Shown here piece after piece: positions 50,101 through 61,834 of a stretch of 64,000 nt of DNA; within the stretch, counting starts at the first letter, position 1; every line of letters begins with the position of its first letter. Where the stretch lies: assembly GCF_013373865.1 (NCBI RefSeq), contig NC_050468.1, forward strand, positions 6,260,010-6,324,009, in the 5' to 3' direction. The position numbers and the translations under genes are program-made. The notes under the pieces were generated by a model. It saw nothing but the letters and a program-made list of their open reading frames with translations. It did not search any database and was not told the DNA's origin. Source of the stretch: Monomorium pharaonis (taxonomy: Eukaryota; Arthropoda; Insecta; Hymenoptera; Formicidae).

Positions 50101-53100
50101 TCATCGATATTCTCTCATATGCATATCAATAGACACGTTCGTAAACGCACAGCTACGCACCTCACACGTGCCGTATACACATACACAAACGGAGGGACAT
50201 ACGAACGTACATTCGGAAATACAATACATCAGTATAGATAGGACATTTATTTAACTTAGATGCTTGCTTGCAAGTTAACGCTAAGGCAAGTACGCGAAAC
50301 AGACAAAGCCAAGTCATTTAACTACGAATTCTCCCTATCTCTCGAACTTGCAAATTTGTTTACGCCGATGGGAATTCTCTATTCGAACGCATAAGTTTCG
50401 CGACCACAGGGTAATACGCGATTCTCCGAATGCGCTTCTAATCCCGAATTCCGTCCCGGGAATGAACGAAGCGGACGATACGACGATACAAAAGTAGTTG
50501 GGAAAGGTAGTTCACGAGAAGCTAAATTCCTGGTCCCATTTCTCAAGCATTATCGCCAGCGGCACTTGCTACGCCTGCCCGTGTTTCCGAAAACCCGGTT
50601 TTGGCGACGGAACTTTTGATAAAATCTCTCCCACGTGCCGAATATTTCTACTCTCGCATATTTGATCAATGCGCGGCTACTCACCGGATGTTTTATCAAA
50701 GTTCTCGTCGTGAAAGACGCTTAAATTTCCATTTCAAATTTTGCACACAACGTCCGCGAGAATCGGTAGTCAAACTTAACACACTTTGTAAGGCGATTAT
50801 CATCGCTTAGAATATCAAACTGTTTTCATCGTATTTGACGCTGCTTTCTGCCTTTAACTTCATCTACGAGGATACATCGCCGGAGTGTTATCCTGGATAA
50901 TCGAGATAACTGATTTAAACCGGATAAAATGTGCAAAATTTGACGATATAATGTACGCTCATACCATACTACCCGAACAATCATACCTAAAAATGTGATC
51001 ACAGATTGACAGAAGGCGTGTAAAATACATTATAGACACAGTCATAAGAGATACGTCATTGCAGTAATTATTAATTAAATACGGTCATAAGAGATGAGTT
51101 ATATACAGTAATATGCGCAAGCTTATTTGTAAATGTAAACCTCAAAACGCAAGAGGCGAAACCAGAGCAGAATTTTATGTGAGGAAAGACGAGATATATG
51201 TATTTGGTTTTGCCGACATAAAGCTTATCTCTCTCTCTCTCTTTTAACTAATTAAAATTATTTCCAAGCGCCCCTTTAATCTTTCCACATCTTGTAAAGA
51301 ATTATGTTTGTATATTTTATTTATGTATAATTTCACTCTATATACAAATAATATCTGGATCCGCCAATACAAAATGCCCATGCAATCACGAAAGTAATAA
51401 TACTACACATATTACGTTTTTTATTTAAAAGTTTGTGTAGTGCGGTTAATATAAAAATAATTTTTATTCATTGTGACGTTACTATTATTCAATCGGGAAA
51501 GTTTTTAACTGGATTGTCGTATATATCAAAATTAAAAAATAATATTGTCTGCATTGGGAACAAATACGTAAATCAATTTTTCATATTTGCACGTACGCAC
51601 GTCAGCGGATTAAAATATGCAAAATTATACTAATACACTAAAATTTTAAATTTTTAATAAAAAATTCTATCGTAATTCTCCTTCGTCTCTTTTTATTGTT
51701 TATTAAAATAATATGATAGAACTCTATAAAAGTGTTATTTTTATTAGCAAATAGTAATAAAAACTCTAATTGTAAATTTTAAACGATTAAGTTGGATTAA
51801 AATCGTGTTGTGACATTATAAATTTAGAAATTGATATTATTCCGTATATATAAAAATGTATTGTTTCATTTACTCATCGTCGGGTAAAAGAACGTCGCTA
51901 ATTTTTTTCAATATAAATATATTATTCTCTTTTTAAAAATTTATAACAAAAATCTGTTTGAGTTTCTTGAAGTGACCGATAAAAATGATTATTGCAATAA
52001 AAAAAGTCGAATGGTACAGAAGGAGTAACTCACCGGTTAGGACTTAAGGACTATAACAGTCGCAATGGAGAAATATCCTTTCTCGAAGAAATATCGTTGA
52101 ACCTAAAGTCCACGCGAAGTCCATAAATTTCGAAATAACATTGTTCTGTGTCACGCGAGGCACCTTCTTCTATTTTTATACCTTCTCCTCCGATATGCGA
52201 ATAAAAAGATTTGACGCTTATATTCGTAATACGATCATCGTTATTGTTTGTCAGTCACAAATATATGGCCCCATTACATGCCTAGTTCGAAGCATCGATC
52301 ATGTAACAGCGCATTATCAATTCAATACATATTTAGTATATAGTGATTCTCTAGCTACATATACAAGTATTACTTGACTATTCTCTTACATATACGAAGT
52401 GCGAGACCATCGTTTATATGTTCGATAACGTCCTCCAATGCAGTTACGTACTCTAAACTGCATTTTGACAAGGTCACATAATTATGAAGGATATAGATAC
52501 ATGTTCTTTTTTATATGCACGTATTGGCTTGCGTTAGTTCAAGTGTTCAATTCAATGATATGGAAATACAAGTGGAAAGCGGTATCAATACGGTTTTTAT
52601 ACGTCCACTTTACACAAATACACGCGCGATAATGTCATACGCATCTTATTGATAATTATTAAGATACATACGTACAAACAGAATATTTTTTAGATGTAAA
52701 GCATGATAGATATGTGCTCGAATTATATGTGCACGATTAGCAATAACCGAAAAGCCGCGATCGTGTGGAAAAGTATAAAAAAGTGTAGAACATAAAAAAA
52801 GATTTAATACATTTACTATTGTGGAATTTGCAAACAAAATGTTTAAAATGTAATAAATATTTTTAACCTCATAAATTTGATATAAAATATTATCGACGAG
52901 TAACAAAATCTGGAATTACATAAAATGTTATTTTTCTTTCGAGAAAAAGTAACAACAAATACCGTAACAATACTAATAATTATTGGATTTACATATCTCA
53001 TATAATTTTATAAAAAAACATACGTTTGTGCAAAAATTCGTTTACACATATATTTGACAGAAAGCATAAAAATCTGATTTAATCATCATCAATATAATAA

Positions 53101-55580
53101 AAAGTTGATTAAATTTCCAACAGAACATGTGCGCATTACTATTTATACTTATAATAATTTTGTTCTTTGTTGTGAAATAAAACATAAGACTATTGTAAAC
53201 GATAAATTCAGAATATTGACGATTATTTAGGCACGTCATTCAAGAAACGCTGGAACGGATTACGAAAAGAAGCTCTTTCTGGAATGTACCGTCGCGAATC
53301 TGATACTCGCGATCGCAGCTGTGCGGCGTGTATGGACGGAGCAAGCGCATTCTCGCGAATAGAGCGAATGCCGATGTCACTCGCGAGCGAGTGTCCTCCA
53401 ATGAAACGCAGCTAAATAAATCGCGGTCCCTGAAAACAGTGTCTGTCCCGAGAAAACGCGACGCAGCAAAGCGAACGCATCGCCGCGCGGCACGTAACGA
53501 ATTACCCGGCCGGGGTGAAGAATGGCGTCGTTTTCCAGAATAATTGGCACGACAATATTCACCGAGCGATTTTACACGAAATACACGGGAGAGCCTCGAG
53601 AGGCGATCGAGCCGCACGAAGAGTGTTTCCGCGTTAATCCCGAGACCTTCGTCGTAAATCGTCCGCGTTCTCCGCGTCAATATGATCATGTCGGACATAC
53701 ATAAGTTCTTGGCACTCTTCGTTAATCCGAGTACGCGTCGAGGATGCAGCTTAGTTATTTCCGCGTCGAGATTACAGGGGCAGTAATTAGTGTGTACCGT
53801 GTGTAATTAATGTATTTGTTTTCTCAGGGAACATTTAAGGAACTTTGGCGGATAAGAGCAATTACTTGTAACCAGATATGTTTAGGGGGGAATATGTGTA
53901 ATTATAATAATTATTGAGGATCACGTTTTGTGCGATATGTAGATTTAAAATTAAATAGATCGAAAGGTGGCAGCGGTACGAAATTTTTGATTTTTAAAAC
54001 AAACAGCGAGTCGATCTGAGTACAAGACGAGAAAGACGTTAAGCAAGTTCGTCCGAGTGTATTATGTATAATACAGCATTAAAATAACATTTATCAACTG
54101 GGTTCTTTTTTCGGCGAAAAAATTTTACACTCGATCAGTTTTTATCCTCGATTTTATATCTCTTAATATTTAAAGTTTATGTAGTTTCGCCAATACAGCA
54201 GTACATTACGGTACTTGACTTTGATCCTTATTTGATCACCATCAAAAGAACCTTTCCCGCAAGAGACCGTTCCCGCGATTTACATAATAAATGCCTGAGG
54301 AGACTCTTTTTCTTGCCTTTTTAAAATCGATCCCGCTAAATCGTCGAACGTCGAGACCGATAGACGCGAGCAGAGTACTGAAAGTTTTAACTGATATTAT
54401 TGCCATCTTTATTATCGAATCGCCCTTATCTGATCCACTTGACTTCACCTCGTTACCGGAATGTTATTAACTTTGGGGGATGATGAGCGCCGCCAAGTGC
54501 CTCCTTAAACGTTATGGCATTTTCATCTACCGGTCGACTTACCGCGGCGGAGCCATAATTCGGGATGTGGTGTTCGCGACGTTACTCGCGTGTGTTCGCC
54601 GAGCTTAAATCTCACACATAGCGAACTTATAGTGCACAAGCGTAAATTACTCCCCACCAGCGGGCACGTATATAACTTCGCGGCCGGCATCCTCCCTCTC
54701 GGAATGCCAGTAAGCTCCGTCGAGAAATTTAATCGAGATTGGGAAAACCTTATTTTCCCTCTCGCCCGCGTTTCACGTCTCGTCTTGCAGCCAGATAAAA
54801 TGCTGTCGCGAGTGAGACACTCGTCTCTCCCTTGTTACAAGATGGGATCTCGCAGGGAGAAAACAGCCTTCCTGCTTCTCGCCCGCCGAGAATGGAGGTT
54901 CCGCAATAAATGAAAAAGTGCACTCTAAAAAGAATGCGACGTATGATAATACCAGGAACCTGCTGCTGAATTTTATAATCAGACATTCGCGTCGAAAAGG
55001 AATAACCCCGCTGTTGTTATTAAAGCGATTGCTAAATGTTTTCGACTTCCTTGCGATTCGAATTTTAGTCCTATTAATCGAAGAACGGGTCTTCCAATCC
55101 GTAAATATATGTGACGTCCAGAAGCTTTTCGAGAAAACTCCTAATGTACAAATCCACAGTCATTTAGAGAAACATTTCCTTGGACGGCAACCATTCACAT
55201 CAGCGTCAAAAATATTGGGTCGTAAACTACTAAAATTTCAACCGACTATATCTTACAATCAATGGGATGCAAAACTTCCTTGCGAACAATGTTAAATAAT
55301 TACAATTGTTATGCCACGTATATCGTTAGTACCAATTTCTTAGGTCTTCATTGCTTTCTTTTTTTAAAGAAATAAAATAATACCTTAGAAGCTATTTCAT
55401 ATGTTAATGAAATGCATTTTTGTATAAATTATTAAATCTATCCAGTCGTAAATATAGCCATATGACAGAAAACATATACTCTACGTAAATACACTATATT
55501 TATATAATAATGTATGCGCTTTCAATTATGCCGAAACTATTTCTGTCTAAACGATTTTGTTAACCTGTAAACCTATTTTG
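47118..55580. other. Intergenic region, distal part
   Basis: No gene is recognised. It is AT-rich with CpG-rich islands near 48.85-49.25 kb, 53.24-53.72 kb and 54.45-54.92 kb. The longest open frame (152 codons, minus, 53240-53698) falls in one such island, overlaps open frames on the other strand, and has no recognisable domain. A short tandem of G-T-T-A-C-C-C-G-T-T-A-C-C lies near 49370. Confidence 0.6.
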
Positions 55581-55692
55581 TAACTCTTAACGACAATGTC
55601 GATATCGATATATTGTCGTTGCGCACATATTATACATGACAAAAAAGCTACGCAACGACAATATAACGATACTGAACTGTCGTTACGAGTTA
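55581..55692. repeat. Long stem-loop downstream of the GPCR stop
   Basis: The arms at 55581-55623 and 55651-55692 are reverse complements with about 85% identity, including the exact block A-T-A-T-T-G-T-C-G-T-T-G-C-G next to a 27-nt AT-rich loop. On the minus strand the hairpin lies about 280 nt after the GPCR stop codon, so it may be inside that mRNA's 3' UTR. Alternatives are a short foldback element or a small-RNA precursor. Confidence 0.75.
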
Positions 55693-55972
55693 TAGAATAA
55701 GCCTACTGGCGTCCTTATTATAAAAAAGAATTGCGCGCAGAAGTAATTCAACCGATATCAAAGAACGAGCCGTGAAAATCAAGGGAAATGTATGAACTCC
55801 TTGTAAGGCCATACCAGAGGCAGCCTCGATGCGAGAGACATCGTACGTCGATGCAATGATTGGCCGATTTCGCAAATACGGACTGCCTAATGGAGAGATG
55901 CGGCGAGGACATCCTTATCGGCGGCATCCTCCTGCTTTGTGCATCCTGTACGTGCATCGCATCGCGTCGCAT

Positions 55973-56633
55973 CTAAAGCTCGTAGACGTCACGTCCGTTC
56001 GGTCTGGCCACAGCCGGACGACAGGACGACGGACTCGCGTACGAGTGAATGATGTGCACCCTGAGGCGCACGTCGCTAGAATTTCTACCCTCGCTGCCGC
56101 GCGGCCTCCTCGAGAAGCTCACCGTGGTCTTGCAGCAGCAGTAATGGAAGAGCTTGACGTAAGCGCTGCGAAAGTGACGGTCCGCGACGCAGTAGAGCAG
56201 ATTGTTGAAGCAAGACTTGGAGAGGGCGAACCAGGCCAGGTTGTAGAGCACACGCGTGCTGACTGGAATGAAAGAATTCACGCAGACCGCCAGCCCGAAC
56301 GGCAGCCAGAATACGACGAACATCACGCAGCTACCCATATTCGTCTTCGTTAGCTCGTAGTCCCAGGAGAAGGCGGCCGGCGGCTTGTACGAACCCCGCG
56401 TGGCCCGTCGCACGCATATCACCAGCTTCACGTAGAGGATGATCGTCGTTAAAGCTGGCAGCCCAACCAATACGCTTGCCCCGATCGCTTGTTGCATCGC
56501 GATACCGCTGAGCTTGCGACGGCAAAAGTCAGGACCTATGTCCAAAGACGATTGCAAGGCCACCACAGTCACGGCGATTAGCCAAACGATGATGATAATG
56601 GCTGTTACACGACCCGCCGTCAAGCAGGCGTAT
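55973..56633 (-). CDS. Orphan class A GPCR, last exon (TM4-TM7 and C-tail)
   Basis: This 661-bp exon lies behind acceptor TTTCCTAG and ends in TAG at 55973-55975. It completes the split Arg of E-R-Y-A and encodes TM4 (I-I-I-I-V-W-L-I-A-V), a second extracellular loop with the expected Cys (P-D-F-C-R-R), TM5 (Q-Q-A-I-G-A-S-V-L-V-G-L-P), TM6 with F-W-L-P, and TM7 ending N-N-L-L-Y (56192-56206). Helix 8 follows (R-H-F-R-S-A-Y-V-K-L-F), with a palmitoylation-like C-C-C cluster and a basic, Ser-rich tail ending D-V-Y-E-L. The ligand is unknown. General resemblance is to melatonin-receptor/moody/Tre1-like orphan receptors, but I cannot name the ortholog. Confidence 0.92.
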
Positions 56634-57250
56634 CTAGGAAATATGAAATACATTGTTATAAGCAATATCGATTAATTAAACAGGAGAAGAGGGCGTCAAC
56701 TCTAGTTCTTCGTAACGGAAAATATTTTAACAAGTGTCTTAACACCACTGCAACTCTTTGTAACTTCGTGTAATTACATACTAAATGATACGAGTTTTTA
56801 AGTAATGTGAATATAGACTGCTAAGGCGTTATTAATTCAGCTTGCTGTCGCTACTTGTTGGAACACACCTATAGGAATAACTCTTACAGAGATAACAGGA
56901 GATAATACGTTGTCTCGTTGGATGGATGTTTCCCTCTTAATTGCATCAGCGAGCTTGTTTAAGTCCCGTGCTTTCTTATACGGCGTATTCAATTAAAGAA
57001 AATATTTCCCTCGGTGATACACTGCGACTGCAATTACGGAGTTGGTCGTACTAGTCTGTGGATTAACGAGGGGCTTGAAAAACGAGTCGGTAGTTACGGG
57101 AGTTAGCGGTGCCGGCGGACGATTTCTCGTTTACAATGCGAGGAAACTTCCCCAAGTCCACGTGTTCGCCGTGATTCTTCTGACGCGACCGGTTAAAATA
57201 CTTCCCGTAACGCCGTATTGTCGCGAAACTTTCCGCGTGCGTATGAAAAG

Positions 57251-57328
57251 CAGCAGCAGTCGTCGTAGTCGTCGTCGTCGTCGTCGTCGTCGTCGTTATT
57301 GTCGTCGCCGTCGTCCTCGCCGTCGTCT
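57251..57328. repeat. (GTC)n trinucleotide repeat
   Basis: GCA units followed by more than ten GTC units, then interrupted CGC/CGT units. Confidence 0.92.
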
Positions 57329-58300
57329 CTCCCCCGAGATCGTCTGCTATCGGTTACGAATTCCGGCAATTCAAGCTAAAGAGAACGTCGCCCGGAATGC
57401 GAAATTACGAACTCGATCGTGACGCTGATAGAGAACCGTGGAAGCACTTCAACGTCAAACTCCAAGTTCCAAGCAGTGGTCGCCATACGCCATTATACGC
57501 GATGGCTTAAACTGATAACAGTAATTTGATTTCTACCCCATTCACTGTGTTTACATTACCCATATCCAACAGACGACGTTAACCATCGCGAGGTATTTTC
57601 CATGCGATACCGTATACCCCGGGCATGTATTATGACATTATCATATTCTCTCGAGCTCTAATGATGTTATCTGCCTGTAATAGGAGACATTAGCCCGAAA
57701 TATTCATGTACTCGTGAAAAAGCATAAAGGTAGCAGCATAAATATTTTAAATGGGACAATAACGGGATAGAAGGCACACAATTTCAAGGGGCGTGAGTTA
57801 TCGATCTCTCTATGCATCGCGCTTCATCTTTTCGAGGGTAAACAGGCGCGGTCATAATTTTCTTCCCTTTACTGTCCCCCATCGACAATCCGGAACTCCG
57901 ACCTACGACCCGAATGATGACTCGGCTCGTCTGTATTACTGTACTTGGGGTGTTGCCTTAGAAACACTTGCCTAGCGAAGATATCAAAGACAGATATACA
58001 AAGAATAGTTGCATATTTTCTTAAAAATTATAACACCAAGTGGTTTCTGCTGTGCGAAAAAATCGCCGCAATGTCGTCGCAATTTAAAAAAAAAAAAAAA
58101 AAAAAAAAGGGCCGGTTTGAAATAGAAGGAAGCGTATACGTTTTTCTGGGAATGGTTACATAAATTTCTCGATAATCGTTAGCTGGAAATAGAAAGCAGT
58201 TACGAGAAAAACGTCCTCGAGGCAGAAACAAGAATGTGCATGCGTGGGGAATTGCAGGAACGTGGTATCGATTCCCGGAATCGCCAGTGCACCCGCTTTA

Positions 58301-58395
58301 TCTTTCGGCTGGCAAACAGTTAACACAAGCGGGCGTAATTTTCGGCCGCTATTGTCGCGAACGGCGGTAAGGCCACCGGGGACCAAAGAGCTTTA
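58301..58395 (-). pseudogene. Decayed duplicate of the GPCR TM3 exon
   Basis: Read on the minus strand, 58323-58358 encodes A-T-I-A-A-E-N-Y-A-R-L-C, identical over 12 residues to the real TM3 exon at 61632-61667. The preceding bases still align (A-L-W-S-P-V-A-L-P-P-F against A-L-C-F-L-V-T-V-L-T-L), and so do the following ones (G-C-C-G-A-A-A-G). The copy has TAA straight after Cys (58320-58322), a small insertion after that, and the splice donor G-T changed to A-T. It therefore cannot be used as a functional TM3 exon. Homology fades upstream of about 58395. It lies in the intron of its parent, on the same strand. Confidence 0.85.
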
Positions 58396-59580
58396 CAGGC
58401 ATAGGTTTTGGTATATATGTTACTACGACCGCGCCAAATGAAGACCCGCCTGCAAGAACCAGATAGCCTCGCCTTTGATCGAAGTGAATTATTTACATGG
58501 AAATGGAGACAATCTCCTGCTGCACAGGATAATGCAAGTGTTTATTAAGGCAAATTGTTAGTCGGTAGTCGCGGCAGTTTGATGAAGTTCGGAAGCTTGT
58601 TTACGTCCTAACCATAAATGGATTTAACTCCATCTTCACATATTGGCTCTGATAGCGTGCGGGGATAAAATTGTTTGTTCCTGCCTTTTCTCCCGTACCT
58701 ACCTCCCCTCTCATCCCTCTCGCAAACCGGAGATCTCGAGAATACGAATCTGTTAAATTTTATCGAGGACATATTAAAAGAGAGATATAAACGGAGAGAT
58801 CTATATAAATAATAAGAAATTTAATTCTTCCGTGGGTTCTCGACTGCCAATAAAAATTTTCGCCGATGTATCACTGTGAAATAAAACGGGACAAATATTA
58901 TTTCCGTTTCAGATTATATATCAAACAATTCGGTTTGATTAACCGACAAGCGTCACACTGTGAAGTTCTTTATCTAGTTATCGAAAACCGCAGCCAGCCG
59001 ATAAAATTCACGTTAAAAAAAAAACCCCTCCCCCGCCCCTCCCGCTTTTTACTGAAACCAAAGAGAAACCCTTTTTGCCCGAGCCTTTGCGCGAGCGAGA
59101 GTTTGTTAGTTTTTGCGTCGGCCCGACAAATCGAGACACCCCGGGGTTCGATCCATTTTTCATGCCCACCCTACGGGACAAATAACAAACTTTGTTAACG
59201 ATTACACCGCGTACATCAGTTCGGCCGTCCGTCCGTCCCTCCGAGCGAGTGACGAGGGGGGAAGCGGCCGGTGGGCAAGAACGGGCAGACGTGTGCCCGT
59301 GTGTCGCGTCGTTCCGGAAACGGACCGCTCAATTAGTATCCGACAAGCGCCACCTCGTAAACAAAGCGGGCGGGTTAAAGGCGACGCTTTGAAGGGTCCT
59401 CTTTCTCGACGCGACGCGACGCGGGGAAAAAGAAGCCGTCGCGCGCGTGGTGGCGAGCGGTGGCAAAAAGCGTCGACAATCGCAGGAATGTAGCGGGCTA
59501 TTGATCGCGCCAACGGTCACGTGTGCTATATCTTTTCGATCGCCGAAGCCGGCACTTAATTCGACGGCGGATGGGTCTTC

Positions 59581-59618
<38 letters not shown>

Positions 59619-59669
59619 TCTTCCTTTCTCTCTTTCTCCTCTCCCTCCCCCCCCCTCTCTCTCTCTCTC
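59581..59669. repeat. CT-rich microsatellite
   Basis: Pure CT runs separated by C-rich and CTTT interruptions. Confidence 0.92.
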
Positions 59670-61024
59670 AACCCTTCCTTCTGTTTCTGTCGCTGACAAC
59701 GCGTTTCGCTGTCTTCTTTGCTCGTCGTCCATCGACGCACGGGCGCGAGCGGGTCCGCCAATGTCTCTCGATGAAGAATAAAAAAAAAAAGAAGTATTCC
59801 GGATGAGACGACGCGATAACGGTAATAGCGAACTCGTCTCCCCGAGCAGTGGCAGTTACAGGGTTGTAATATTGATCGGGCACCGGGTCACCGTTCATGT
59901 CCAGAGTTGGATTCGCGCCATTTCGACGGTCAGACGAAAGGTCAGCACCATTTTCTACTATTTTTGCAATAAGCTGATCAATCTTCCGCTTCCCGGCCTA
60001 CCAATGCGTCGTTTTTTTTGCAATGCCATATTTGTCGAATGCAATCGGTCGCGCGCCGCGCACTTGCGCGTTGATTAAAGCTTTCGTAGAAAGAGAAGGC
60101 ATTTTTGCATCTTTTAAATGATACAAATTGTAATGTGCGAGAGATCCCTCCGAATGATAATAATATGGATTAACGTGATGTTTAGCTGATTGGACGACGA
60201 ATTGCATTATTACGTGTTCAGCCTGCGCCATGAAAGCTAACTAGGAAACATTTTAATCCGGAACTGTGTCTATGCGCAAATGGAAATGTCGCAGCAAATG
60301 AATTTGCATAGAAAGTTGGAGTTTTGCATATAAATAGTGCCGAGCCAGACACAATGTGTGTCATTACTTTAGAATTGCGTTTTCGCACCACAGCACTATA
60401 ATCGTATTGTCCGGAAAAGCCATAAATATATAAAATATTGGGTAACCATCGCATTATGAAAGCGATATTCTGCATTTGCTCATAAAATCATGATGTCGTT
60501 AAATTGAGCGTCGTATTTAACGTATTGATTATTTTAGCACAAAAATATTCCGATAATATATTGAGAAATATTATATGAATTTTAATATCTTTTAGGTAGT
60601 AACTGCGAATTATATTAATATAATTTTTTAATGTATTATTAAACTTTATAATTTGTATATGTAAAATATACCATATAAAAATTTTAAAAAGGATAAGAAA
60701 TTAAATTTTTTAATTTTTCTTCTTTATAATTTTTTTATATATGTAATTGTGAATGAAGTTTAAGTTCAGAAAAATCCACTCTTAAAAAGGAGATGTTACC
60801 GATTTTATTGTTGACAGTTTTCCTCGACGGTAATTGATTTTCTCGCAGCGCTTACTTCGAGAATAATTATCGTTGCAATTGAATTTTGACAACTGTCAAT
60901 GTGTAACAATGTTGTCACACTGTCATCGCGGAATTAGTAGATAATAATTTGATTGATATAGATGATTATCTATACAAATATCGCAATTTATTTTTAAAAA
61001 GTAAAAAAATTAAAAATTAAATAG

Positions 61025-61041
61025 CGCGCGCAAAGCGCGCG
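61025..61041. repeat. GC-only hairpin in AT-rich DNA
   Basis: C-G-C-G-C-G-C, loop A-A-A, then G-C-G-C-G-C-G: a perfect 7-bp stem in a surrounding kilobase that is strongly AT-rich. Confidence 0.8.
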
Positions 61042-61617
61042 TCTGTGGTGTCTAGTACTTAAGTTAAATAATGCAATATTTTAAAAGTCACTATCATCTG
61101 AAATTTTAATTTTAGATAAATTCTAGTTATTTTGGGGGTTCAGCTTATATATTATACATATATGCATATAGAAAAAGTAAAAAAAAATTATAAAATATAT
61201 ATGTATATATAAACTTTAAAATATCTAAAAATTAGCATTGATTAAATTTTTTGTTATTACCATTTTCATCTTTAATAGAAATGCTGATGTCTTAAAATGT
61301 ATATTTCATATCTAGAAATTTGTGAAGAATATTCTTAATAAAGATACTTTTAGTTGAATGTAAACCGACAGCACGAGCAATCGGAAATACAAAAAGACAG
61401 AGAAATGACTTAACAGCAGTTAAGTTAGCTTTCCAGAGGCACTTCTCAATTTCGCGTGATATACACATATCACGCTCGAATATCACGGGGCTACAAAAGG
61501 ATCCGTAGGATAAAATAGACGAGAGAATGAAACGCGACCATGATGTCACGCGACAGTCGACGCGTTAAATTGCGGAAACACCCCTTTTACGGGGGTCTCT
61601 CTCCATTCCCACTGTAC

Positions 61618-61834
61618 CTTTCGGCGGGCAGACACAGACGTGCGTAATTTTCGGCGGCGATTGTGGCCAACGTTAGTACGGTCACCAGGAAGCAAAGAGC
61701 CTCAAGGGTCCACTCGAATCGGCAGGCGCCCAGGGACTCCGCGTAGCCCGCCAGGATTACGATCACCGAGACCGGTATTACCAGGCCAGTCACCAGCAAG
61801 TCCGCCAGCGCCACGTTCACGAGGAATGCGTTTC
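61618..61834 (-). CDS. Orphan class A GPCR, internal exon (TM2-TM3)
   Basis: This 217-bp exon lies behind acceptor TTCTTTTTCCAG and before donor A-A-A-G/G-T-A-C-A-G. It begins G-N-A-F-L-V-N-V and TM2 carries L-A-D-L-L-V with the conserved Asp 2.50. The first extracellular loop leads to Cys 3.25 (G-A-C-R-F-E-W). TM3 ends T-I-A-A-E-N-Y-A-R-L-C, where Asn occupies position 3.50, exactly 25 residues after Cys 3.25, in place of the nearly universal Arg. It enters in phase 1 and leaves in phase 2, matching the TM4 exon. The open frame continues past the acceptor into the intron, but the Met seen there is not a likely start. Confidence 0.92.

Larger units (their letters stand above)
56634..61617 (-). 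other. GPCR intron (about 5 kb)
   Basis: The intron between the TM3 and TM4 exons. It contains a GTC/TCG trinucleotide repeat (57251-57328), the decayed TM3 exon copy (58301-58395), a CT microsatellite (59581-59669) and an AT-rich part from 60.5 to 61.3 kb with a C-G-C-G-C-G-C/G-C-G-C-G-C-G hairpin at 61025-61041. No other coding exon is recognised. Confidence 0.75.

Noticed and set aside
59130..59175. tRNA B-box-like G-G-T-T-C-G-A-T-C-C
   Set aside because: No matching A box or acceptor stem at the right distance.
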